A stretch of DNA of 9,603 bases. Source: an uncultured Bacilli bacterium (GTDB taxonomy: Bacteria > Bacillota_I > Bacilli_A > RFN20 > CAG-631). The notes beneath the pieces were generated by a model. It did not search any database. It was given only the letters and a program-made list of their open reading frames with translations, and was not told the DNA's origin. Positions within the stretch are counted from its first letter, which is position 1. Every line of letters begins with the position of its first letter. Both the position numbers and the translations under genes were made by a program. This document shows positions 1 through 5,927 of the stretch, piece after piece. The stretch covers positions 1 to 9,603 of the forward strand of contig CAKPZU010000078.1 in the NCBI GenBank assembly GCA_934215405.1. The letters run 5' to 3'.

Positions 1-794
1 GTCCATAGCCAAGCAACATAAATATGTGAATGACCAATTGAATATAAAATTGGCTTACTTGAATCATTACTATATAATTCATTATCAAGTATTTCTTTTG
101 CTTTATTCATTGACTTTTTAAAGATAATAGAGTCAGGATCTTCATATAAGTCTAAAACGTTCATAGCATTATTTAAAGCTTTAATTATTTGAATTCTACT
201 ATCGCTATCTGTATTCATAAGGGAGCACGCTCTCAATGGCAAATCAATACTTTTATAAAAATCATATATTTCAGGTCTTATAATTTGTAGTGTTGCAGAC
301 ATAGTCATTTGACCATTATAATATGTTCTATCACAATAAGCTTTTAAATAGATAGTAATTGTTTCATTACCTTTTGCTTTTTTTATAAGTAAATGTGATG
401 GATGATTGTTATCCAATCCACATCTGCATTTTCCATTAACAAACATTTCAATTTGTGGTTGACCCCATGGCCATTGTCTATCTAAATAAGGATTAACTAT
501 ATACCAAACGCTTTCATCCTTAAAAGAAGAAGGAATGGTTATCGTTTGTCTAAACCAAACGAATTGATCTTTCTTTCCCCATAAATCTTTATCGCTTTTA
601 AATAAGATCCAATCATTATCTTTAATTGCTTCATTATATGTGCATTCTTTTTCAAGGTATTCAAAATCACCAGTAAGAATTTCGCTTTTGATAACATATT
701 CACTATTCAATCTTTTTAACAAACTTTTAAATCTAATTGGTAGCATTAAGCGCTCATTATTTTTATTAACAAAATCTTTATCAAAATGAAACAT
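1..794 (-). CDS. GH38 alpha-mannosidase, N-terminal part (gene runs off the left edge)
   Basis: Seen: an open frame from ATG at 794-792 to the window edge, about 264 residues, with ribosome site GGGAGGA at 808-802, seven bases before the start. There is no signal peptide, so a cytoplasmic enzyme is expected. Residues 1-250 look like the N-terminal region of MAN2C1-type class II alpha-mannosidases, including the stretch GLDNNHPSHLL. The catalytic domain opens at residues 254-264 with GHSHIYVAWLW, matching the family motif GHxHIDxAWLW. Known: GH38 enzymes are retaining, metal-dependent exo-alpha-mannosidases, and the His and Asp of HID bind zinc. Odd: the Asp is Tyr259 here (codon TAT, one base from GAT), so activity is in doubt. 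Inference: it trims imported manno-oligosaccharides to mannose. It is transcribed divergently from the transporter operon. The nucleophile and remaining zinc ligands lie outside the window. The family call is firm; catalytic competence is not. Confidence 0.88.
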   Translation of the reverse strand, partial: MFHFDKDFVNKNNERLMLPIRFKSLLKRLNSEYVIKSEILTGDFEYLEKECTYNEAIKDNDWILFKSDKDLWGKKDQFVWFRQTITIPSSFKDESVWYIVNPYLDRQWPWGQPQIEMFVNGKCRCGLDNNHPSHLLIKKAKGNETITIYLKAYCDRTYYNGQMTMSATLQIIRPEIYDFYKSIDLPLRACSLMNTDSDSRIQIIKALNNAMNVLDLYEDPDSIIFKKSMNKAKEILDNELYSNDSSKPILYSIGHSHIYVAWLW

Positions 795-854
795 AGACAG
801 TTCCTCCCATTATTTTTTAAAGCACTATTTACAATCTTTACTTGATTTGATTAT

Positions 855-883
855 ATTATAGCTACTTTAAGTGGCTTTGTCGA
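855..883 (-). promoter_or_regulatory. Promoter of the GH38 gene
   Basis: On the minus strand, a -35 box TCGACA (883-878) is followed by a 17-base spacer and a perfect -10 box TATAAT (860-855). Transcription would begin near 848, leaving a leader of about 50 bases before the ATG at 794. Spacing is ideal for a housekeeping sigma factor, and the -35 differs from TTGACA at one base. Confidence 0.72.
861..875. promoter_or_regulatory. Candidate operator inside the GH38 promoter spacer
   Basis: GCTACTT-T-AAGTGGC is an imperfect palindrome with six of seven arm positions matching. It lies almost exactly in the 17-base spacer between the -35 and -10 boxes, where a bound repressor would block RNA polymerase. 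The likely binder, by inference, is the neighbouring GntR-LacI-type regulator. No identical copy is seen at the opposite promoter, which weakens the assignment. Confidence 0.35.
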
Positions 884-957
884 GGTAATTTTATAACTTT
901 TGCCTATAGAAAGAAGAAAATGACATATAAATGATATAAAAAAGTATAACGATATAT

Positions 958-973
958 ATGTAATCGCTTTCAA
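958..973. promoter_or_regulatory. cre-like site (CcpA catabolite control)
   Basis: ATGTAATCGCTTTCAA fits the Gram-positive catabolite-responsive element pattern WTGNAANCGNWWNCAW at every defined position. It ends 19 bases before the -35 box of the operon promoter, centred near -62 from the expected start, and lies about 110 bases upstream of the GH38 start. Known: CcpA with HPr-Ser-P binds such sites. Effect by position is uncertain: a site this far upstream could repress by looping or interference, or activate. LacI-family operators look alike, but the local regulator has a GntR-type DNA-binding domain, so CcpA is the better guess. Confidence 0.7.
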
Positions 974-992
974 AAATAAAATAATATTACTA

Positions 993-1021
993 TTGCTATA
1001 AAAATATAACTGTGCTATAAT
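993..1021 (+). promoter_or_regulatory. Promoter of the regulator-transporter-hydrolase operon
   Basis: The -35 box TTGCTA (993-998), a 17-base spacer and a perfect -10 box TATAAT (1016-1021) are preceded by an extended -10 TG (1013-1014). Transcription would start near 1028, giving a short leader before the regulator start at 1065. It is the best promoter match on the plus strand upstream of the operon. Confidence 0.75.
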
Positions 1022-1024
1022 TTG

Positions 1025-1044
1025 CCTAGAAGAAATATTTTAGG
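1025..1044. promoter_or_regulatory. Candidate operator over the operon transcription start
   Basis: The stretch from CCTAGAA to TTTTAGG is a 20-base imperfect inverted repeat: the outer four bases of each arm are exact, and 14 of 20 positions are symmetric overall. It covers the predicted start point just below the -10 box, a common place for an autoregulatory repressor. AT-rich sequence yields such matches easily, so this is tentative. Confidence 0.28.
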
Positions 1045-1064
1045 AAAAAGTGTGGAGGCTTATT

Positions 1065-2165
1065 ATGGCGTTTCATTATTTAAGAGTTTATGACGAAATT
1101 AAAAATGATATTGTAGATGGAAAGTATAAAGTTGGAGAAAAACTACCAACTGAAATAGAATTGCAAAATGAATATGGTGTTAGTAGAATTACTATAAAAA
1201 AAGCAATGGATAAGTTATCTGAAGAATCATATGTTGAAAGATTTTCGGGAAAAGGAACATTTGTTATAGAAAAGAAAAAACAAATAACACCTAGCATTGA
1301 TAAAAAAATGATAGGGCTTGTTATGTCTGGCTTTAGTTCACGCTTTGGCCAAAGATTTATTCAAGGGGTGGCTGAAACTGCCAATAGGCTTGGCTATTCA
1401 TTGTTGACGGGGCTTTATTATAATAGTGCAGATGAAGAAAAAGAATTAATTGAAAGAATGATTGCTAATGGAGCAAAAGGCATCATTGTAATGCCAATTC
1501 ATGATGAAAATTTGATAAATATGGGAATTGTTGAACAAGTTGTGGCAAAATTTCCTATAGTTTTAGTTGATAGATATTTAGATAGCATGCGTTTACCATA
1601 TGTTGGAACTGATAATATAGAAGGTGCATTTACTGCAACTAAATACTTATTTAGCTTAGGCCATAAAAATATTGCCTTTGTTTCTCCAATACCTTCTACT
1701 ACTTCAATAAAAGAAAGAGAAACAGGGTATATAAAAGCTTACGCCATGACTAATTATAAGGTTAAGCAATCAAATATTATATGTTGCTTACAAAGTGGCA
1801 TGCCTGGAAGAAATACTCCTGAAAATTTTAAAACAGATGTAGAATGTATAAAAGAATTTTTACAATCTAATAAAGATGTTAGTGCAATTTTATGTGCAGA
1901 TAGTATAACAATGGAAGTATGCCACTGTGCTGCTAAGGAATTAAATATCAATGTGCCAAATGATTTATCATTAGTCTGCTTTGATGCTGCAGAAGATAGA
2001 ATTGATGCTAATCAATATACTTATATTCATCAACAAGAAATTGAAATGGGTAGTGTTGCTGTAAATATGTTGAATGACCTTATAAATGGAACTAATGAGG
2101 TAAAAACAGTTTTACTACCTCCAAAACTTATAATTGGTTCATCAACAAAGGAGTTTTCAAAATAG
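1065..2165 (+). CDS. GntR-type wHTH / LacI-like sugar-sensing transcriptional regulator
   Basis: A 366-residue protein. Residues 1-70 form a GntR-family winged helix: the family-typical YDEIKNDI opening, GEKLPTE, the recognition-helix stretch YGVSRITIKKAMDKL and the wing GKGTF. From about residue 80 to the end it is a LacI/periplasmic-binding-protein-like effector domain, with segments such as KGIIVMP, LVDRYL, YVGTDN and LGHKNIAFVSP. This architecture is that of the arabinose repressor AraR of Bacillus and of many GntR-LacI hybrid sugar regulators. The ATG at 1065 is preferred over the GTG at 1050 because GGAGG (1054-1058) sits six bases before it and the GTG has no ribosome site. It is first gene of the operon, 83 bases before the binding-protein gene. 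Inference: a repressor released by an imported manno-oligosaccharide or mannose derivative, acting on its own promoter and possibly the GH38 promoter. The effector is not known. Confidence 0.9.
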   Translation: MAFHYLRVYDEIKNDIVDGKYKVGEKLPTEIELQNEYGVSRITIKKAMDKLSEESYVERFSGKGTFVIEKKKQITPSIDKKMIGLVMSGFSSRFGQRFIQGVAETANRLGYSLLTGLYYNSADEEKELIERMIANGAKGIIVMPIHDENLINMGIVEQVVAKFPIVLVDRYLDSMRLPYVGTDNIEGAFTATKYLFSLGHKNIAFVSPIPSTTSIKERETGYIKAYAMTNYKVKQSNIICCLQSGMPGRNTPENFKTDVECIKEFLQSNKDVSAILCADSITMEVCHCAAKELNINVPNDLSLVCFDAAEDRIDANQYTYIHQQEIEMGSVAVNMLNDLINGTNEVKTVLLPPKLIIGSSTKEFSK

Positions 2166-2170
2166 TAATT

Positions 2171-2192
2171 AGTTATATTGTGTGGTATAACT
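2171..2192. repeat. Inverted repeat between regulator and binding-protein genes
   Basis: AGTTATA (2171-2177) and TATAACT (2186-2192) are exact inverted copies separated by eight bases. It begins six bases after the regulator stop. The stem is all A/T but for one pair and has no T-run after it, so it is not an intrinsic terminator. It could be an operator half-site pair or a weak RNA hairpin. Confidence 0.4.
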
Positions 2193-2204
2193 TAAAATAT
2201 TAAA

Positions 2205-2251
2205 AAAGGAGGAAATACTAATAACACACATTATTAGTAAAGATTATTATG
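2205..2251 (+). promoter_or_regulatory. Ribosome site separated from the start codon by a perfect hairpin
   Basis: A strong Shine-Dalgarno AAAGGAGG (2205-2212) lies 36 bases before the only plausible start, ATG 2249, far more than the usual 5-10. The gap holds a perfect inverted repeat, TACTAATAA (2216-2224) and TTATTAGTA (2231-2239), with loop CACACA. If this hairpin forms in the mRNA, the unpaired distance from Shine-Dalgarno to start falls to 12 bases. No ATG, GTG or TTG occurs at normal spacing after the Shine-Dalgarno, so no leader peptide is hidden here. The repeat could instead be a protein-binding operator. Confidence 0.6.
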
Positions 2252-3940
2252 AGAAGAAAATTTTTAAGTTGTCTTGCTATGCTTTTTTCTCTATGTACAA
2301 TCGTTGGCTGTGGTAATAATTCTAATAATAGGAACACCATAACTGATAGTAGCGATCCTAGTGCGCCTAATCTTGAAGGTGTAACAATAAGATTGTTAAC
2401 TGAAGATACCTGGGTTGCGGGTTTCTCACTTAGTGATATTCTTCCAAGATTTAAGCAAATTGAAAGACGAACAGGCTGTAAAATTATTTGGAATACAATT
2501 CCTGGAGGAAGTGACTACAATTCTGTTGTTCAAACTAGAATAGCAGGAGGGGGCGAGGAATGCCCTGATATTGTACTTACAGAAACAAGCTTATCAACTT
2601 TATCAGAATTTATTAAGCAAGGTTTAGTTTACAACTATAAGGAAGCATTTGATGTGTGTCCAAATATTAAACGTTTTTGGGATAATAGAAGTGATTTAGC
2701 GCAAACATTCACTTATCATGATGGAGGCTTATATAATCTATTTGCTGATGTTTATGATAGTAAGGATGGCATGAAAGAGTACTATTCAGTAAGTGGAGAT
2801 AATGCTCTTTGGTATCGTGCTGATATTGCTAAAGAATTAGGATATTCAACATATCCTACAACTATTGAAGGATTACATGATTTATTATTAAAAGTAAAAA
2901 AAGCATATCCTTCTATGGTTCCTATGCATATGTGGAATTGGGACTGCTGGGAATCTGTTAGAGTATTTACTAGTGCCTATGGACTTCACTGGAATAATGA
3001 AAACTTTGCTGATTATTTTTATCCTGATAAGAATGGCAAGGTAGTTTATGAGCCTACTTTAGATGCTTCATATGAATTCTTAAAGGAAATGAACAAATGG
3101 TATAAGGAAGGATTAGTAGTAATTGGCTCATCTGAAGATCAAAAAATTGGAGCTGCAGCTTCAGGAAAAACTTTCTCTGGCTTTTATGCTGGTGTAATTG
3201 ATAGCTGTCAGGATTTGTTACAAGAAAAAAATAAAGATGCATACTTTATGTATATGCCTTTTCCAACAGCAGAAGGCTATGAATTAACTTATATGGGACG
3301 TGTTGATTATTCAAAATCAATTATTGTTATTGATAATGGTGATGACAAGCATAATAAAGCAGTATGTCAATTTTTAGATTATGCCTTTATGTCAGATTAT
3401 GGAATTGCCTCAGAAATCGCTGGCGCTCAAGGAGAAGGCTGGGATTGGAATGAAAAAGGCGAATTCACATTAAATGAAAATTGGCTTAACGATGTATTAA
3501 GTGGAAAGATATCAAGAGAATCATCTGGTGCACGTGTTCACTTTAATGGGCCATCACTAAATAATGCAAAATTAAATTTGTTATATGATGAAGCAATTGA
3601 AAAGTATATTGATTCTCATCCTGAAATTAATAACCCATGGACAAAGGAACAAAAAGAAAATTGGAAAGAAATTAACAAATATAATGTTGAACATTATTGT
3701 CCACAAGCTCCTGAATTTTTTATGACTGATGAAGATTTAGAAAATTGGAATAGATTATCAGCTGACTTAGGAACATTCACTAGTGAAATGATTACAAAGT
3801 ATATCCTTGGTAGTGAGGATTTAAGTAAATTTAAAACATCCTTTGTTGATAGACTTTATAAAAAAATGCATTTACAAGAATGTATAGATTTGCAACAAAA
3901 GTATTATGATAAATACTATGCACAACAAAAGCAAAAATAA
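2249..3940 (+). CDS. Extracellular sugar-binding lipoprotein of an ABC importer (LplA type)
   Basis: A 563-residue lipoprotein. The signal peptide (MRRKFLS then a hydrophobic stretch) ends in the lipobox I-V-G-Cys21, so it is anchored to the outer face of the membrane. Next comes an Asn/Ser-rich linker, then a family 1 extracellular solute-binding fold from about residue 45. The large size, an early stretch akin to FKQIERRTGCKIIW, and many Trp and Tyr residues fit the LplA/YtcQ group used for oligo- and polysaccharide fragments rather than simple sugars. Two LplB/LplC-type permease genes follow in the same direction, as usual for this group. Inference: it captures alpha-manno-oligosaccharides released by the surface hydrolases downstream; the ligand is guessed from gene context only. 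The ATG at 2249 has an unusual ribosome-site arrangement. The upstream frame is open only back to 2225, with a stop at 2222-2224, and contains no other standard start. Confidence 0.9.
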   Translation: MRRKFLSCLAMLFSLCTIVGCGNNSNNRNTITDSSDPSAPNLEGVTIRLLTEDTWVAGFSLSDILPRFKQIERRTGCKIIWNTIPGGSDYNSVVQTRIAGGGEECPDIVLTETSLSTLSEFIKQGLVYNYKEAFDVCPNIKRFWDNRSDLAQTFTYHDGGLYNLFADVYDSKDGMKEYYSVSGDNALWYRADIAKELGYSTYPTTIEGLHDLLLKVKKAYPSMVPMHMWNWDCWESVRVFTSAYGLHWNNENFADYFYPDKNGKVVYEPTLDASYEFLKEMNKWYKEGLVVIGSSEDQKIGAAASGKTFSGFYAGVIDSCQDLLQEKNKDAYFMYMPFPTAEGYELTYMGRVDYSKSIIVIDNGDDKHNKAVCQFLDYAFMSDYGIASEIAGAQGEGWDWNEKGEFTLNENWLNDVLSGKISRESSGARVHFNGPSLNNAKLNLLYDEAIEKYIDSHPEINNPWTKEQKENWKEINKYNVEHYCPQAPEFFMTDEDLENWNRLSADLGTFTSEMITKYILGSEDLSKFKTSFVDRLYKKMHLQECIDLQQKYYDKYYAQQKQK

Positions 3941-3950
3941 ATAGATATTA

Positions 3951-3985
3951 CCGGTTTTAAATATCCGGCCATTTTTAAAGCTTTA
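3951..3985. other. Short palindromes after the binding-protein gene
   Basis: CCGG at 3951-3954 can pair with CCGG at 3965-3968 across a ten-base loop, followed at 3972-3976 by five T. The palindrome TAAAGCTTTA (3976-3985) comes next. The first could act as a weak partial terminator or processing site, reducing permease expression relative to the binding protein. A four-pair stem is too weak to call a terminator. Confidence 0.25.
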
Positions 3986-4010
3986 TTTTTGTCAAGTGAC
4001 TTGACAAAAA
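3986..4010. repeat. 25-base perfect palindrome between binding-protein and permease genes
   Basis: Arms TTTTTGTCAAGT (3986-3997) and ACTTGACAAAAA (3999-4010) are exact inverted copies around a single G at 3998. In RNA this gives an 11-pair stem with a UGA loop. T-run before and A-run after the stem are the reverse of an intrinsic terminator on either strand. Likely roles are a 3'-end stabiliser for the abundant binding-protein message, as hairpins between malE and malF do in enteric bacteria, or a regulator binding site. TTGACA within it has no matching -10 box at 16-18 bases in either direction. Confidence 0.85.
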
Positions 4011-4036
4011 AGTGTGCCACATTGGAGGTAATTATT

Positions 4037-5005
4037 ATGAATAATTCAAATGTTGATGCATGTATTGTGTTAACTACAAAAAAGAAATCTAATAGAATTG
4101 ATAGTCTAAAAAAAGCCTTTAAAAGGGATTGGCAGCTTATATTATTAGGGTTACCATCAGTAATTATTTTGTTTTTATTTTCATATTTACCAATGACTGG
4201 AATAATCTATGCATTTCAAAAAGTTGGCTTAAGGAATCATTTTTATCAAAATACATGGGTTGGGTTTAGATGGTTTAGAGAATTCTTTTCAAGCATCTAT
4301 GCTTGGCGTGTTATTAAAAACACATTAATTCTTAATTTTTGGTCTTTGCTTGCTGGAACTACTGCTGAAATACTTTTAGCATTAATTTTTAATGAGGTTA
4401 AGAATGGAAAATTCAAAAAAATTGCTCAATCATGTACATATTTTCCAAATTTTATTTCAACTACAGTTGTAGTAGGTATGATGGTAACAATGCTTAACCC
4501 TCAATCTGGCATTTTAAGTAAATTTTTCCAAAATGTTTTTGGAATGGGAGAAATAGATTTATTTGTTGAGCCAAAAATGTTTAGACCATTATATATTTTA
4601 TCTGGCATGTGGCAAGGCGTAGGATGGGGCTCGATTATTTATATGGGTGCTATTAGTGGTATTGATCAATCATTATATGAAGCAGCTTCTATTGATGGTT
4701 GCGGAAGATTAAAACGTATTTGGCATATCACGCTTCCAGGAATGAAATCTGTAATAGTTATTTGCTTAATTATGCATATAGGATCAATGATGAATATGGG
4801 AGCTTCAAAGATTTTATTAATGTATTCTTCAGCAATATATGAAACAGCAGACGTTATTTCAACATTTGTATATAGACAAGGCTTAGCATCATTTAATTAT
4901 GGATATGGAGCAGCTATTGGCTTATTTAATTCAGTTGTAAATCTTATTTTGTTATTATCAGCTAATTTTGTTGCCAAGAAAATTACTGATGAATCAATGA
5001 TATAG
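4037..5005 (+). CDS. Sugar ABC transporter permease (LplB type)
   Basis: A 322-residue integral membrane protein of the CUT1 binding-protein-dependent permease family. The N-terminus is cytoplasmic and basic (KKKSNR, KKAFKRDW), followed by a first membrane segment around residues 34-60, with the remaining segments spread to about residue 313, fitting the six-segment plan. The cytoplasmic EAA loop, which docks on the ATPase, is at about 215-235: EAASIDGCGRLKRIWHITLP. The stretch from GLPSVIILFLFSYLPM onwards is characteristic of LplB-type polysaccharide permeases. The ATG at 4037 is chosen because GGAGG (4024-4028) lies eight bases upstream. A TTG at 3989 in the same frame would start inside the palindrome, has no ribosome site and would add 16 unlikely residues. 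It forms the channel with the permease 16 bases downstream. No ATPase gene is present in the window. Confidence 0.92.
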   Translation: MNNSNVDACIVLTTKKKSNRIDSLKKAFKRDWQLILLGLPSVIILFLFSYLPMTGIIYAFQKVGLRNHFYQNTWVGFRWFREFFSSIYAWRVIKNTLILNFWSLLAGTTAEILLALIFNEVKNGKFKKIAQSCTYFPNFISTTVVVGMMVTMLNPQSGILSKFFQNVFGMGEIDLFVEPKMFRPLYILSGMWQGVGWGSIIYMGAISGIDQSLYEAASIDGCGRLKRIWHITLPGMKSVIVICLIMHIGSMMNMGASKILLMYSSAIYETADVISTFVYRQGLASFNYGYGAAIGLFNSVVNLILLLSANFVAKKITDESMI

Positions 5006-5021
5006 TATGGAGGCATATTAA

Positions 5022-5912
5022 ATGAAAATAAAAAGTAAAGAAGATGTAGTAGTTGATATAGTTTCCATAGTTTTAACAGCAATTTTTGCACTAATTTGTT
5101 TGTATCCTATTGTGTATTGTTTAAGTATGTCATTTAGTGGCGATGATGCTGTAATTAAAGGATCAGTTTGGTTATTTCCAAAGGGCATTAATTTTGAATC
5201 ATATGCTTTATTATTTTCCGATAAAATGTTTTGGAGATCATTATTTAACTCGGTTTTTTATACAGTATTAGGAACATTTTTAAGTTTAATTGGTAATCTT
5301 AGCTTAGGCTATGTATTATCAAGGCCAAAGTTTATATTTAAAAAAGTTCTTAATATTTATATTTTAATTCCAATGCTATTTAGTGGAGGCCTTATTCCAA
5401 CATTTTTAGTAATTAAAGCTTTAGGACTTTATAATACCATTTGGGCTTTAGTTTTACCAGGAGCTGTTGGAACATGGAATTGTATATTAGTTAGAACATT
5501 CTTTAAAACTACTATTCCTGAAGGAATAATTGAAGCATCATATATGGATGGAGCTAATCATTTTCAGATATTAAGATATGTAGTTTTACCATTATCAAAA
5601 ACAATTATAGCAATTATTGGCTTATTTACAGCAGTAGGCATATGGAATGATTACTTTAATGCTTTAATATACTTGACAAATAAAAATTTATATCCGCTTC
5701 AATTATATTTAAAGGATATATTATCAGCCCAAACAAATATGGCTAATATTTCAGGAATTTTAAATTCAAGTGATTATGTTAAAAATTTAGTAAATAGCCA
5801 ACGTATTAAGTATGTATTAATTATAGTATCAACCCTTCCAATAGCAATAGTTTATCCATTTGTACAAAAATATTTTGTTAAGGGCGTTATGATAGGCTCA
5901 ATTAAAGAGTAA
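5022..5912 (+). CDS. Sugar ABC transporter permease (LplC/YtcP type)
   Basis: A 296-residue partner permease, MalG-like. A first membrane segment lies near residues 12-35, with further hydrophobic segments to about residue 285, and the EAA loop is at about 171-190: EASYMDGANHFQILRYVVLP. The C-terminus, FVQKYFVKGVMIGSIKE, is near-diagnostic of the LplC/YtcP group, whose members end in a KG(V/I)MIGS(I/V)K-like tail. GGAGG (5009-5013) lies eight bases before the start, and only 16 bases separate it from the upstream permease, so the two are translated together. Known: in Gram-positive bacteria, such permease pairs often share an MsmK-type ATPase encoded elsewhere, which fits the absence of an ATPase here. 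Substrate is inferred from context as manno-oligosaccharides. Confidence 0.93.
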   Translation: MKIKSKEDVVVDIVSIVLTAIFALICLYPIVYCLSMSFSGDDAVIKGSVWLFPKGINFESYALLFSDKMFWRSLFNSVFYTVLGTFLSLIGNLSLGYVLSRPKFIFKKVLNIYILIPMLFSGGLIPTFLVIKALGLYNTIWALVLPGAVGTWNCILVRTFFKTTIPEGIIEASYMDGANHFQILRYVVLPLSKTIIAIIGLFTAVGIWNDYFNALIYLTNKNLYPLQLYLKDILSAQTNMANISGILNSSDYVKNLVNSQRIKYVLIIVSTLPIAIVYPFVQKYFVKGVMIGSIKE

Positions 5913-5927
5913 AAGGAAAATGATAAC

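Noticed and set aside
892..1010. Recurring TATAAC at 892, 945 and 1005
   Set aside because: Spacings of 53 and 60 bases are irregular, and the word is expected often in AT-rich intergenic DNA.
1050..1064. GTG at 1050 as start of the regulator
   Set aside because: It would place the GGAGG site inside the coding region and has no ribosome site of its own; ATG 1065 has ideal spacing and gives a normal GntR N-terminus.
3951..3976. Intrinsic terminator after the binding-protein gene
   Set aside because: The CCGG/CCGG stem has only four pairs with a ten-base loop, and the T-run is short and three bases away; at most a weak pause or attenuation site.
3989..4036. TTG at 3989 as start of the first permease
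   Set aside because: It lies inside the perfect palindrome, lacks a ribosome site and adds 16 residues unlike a permease N-terminus; ATG 4037 has GGAGG eight bases upstream.
4000..4036. Promoter using TTGACA in the palindrome
   Set aside because: No -10-like hexamer lies 16-18 bases downstream on either strand.
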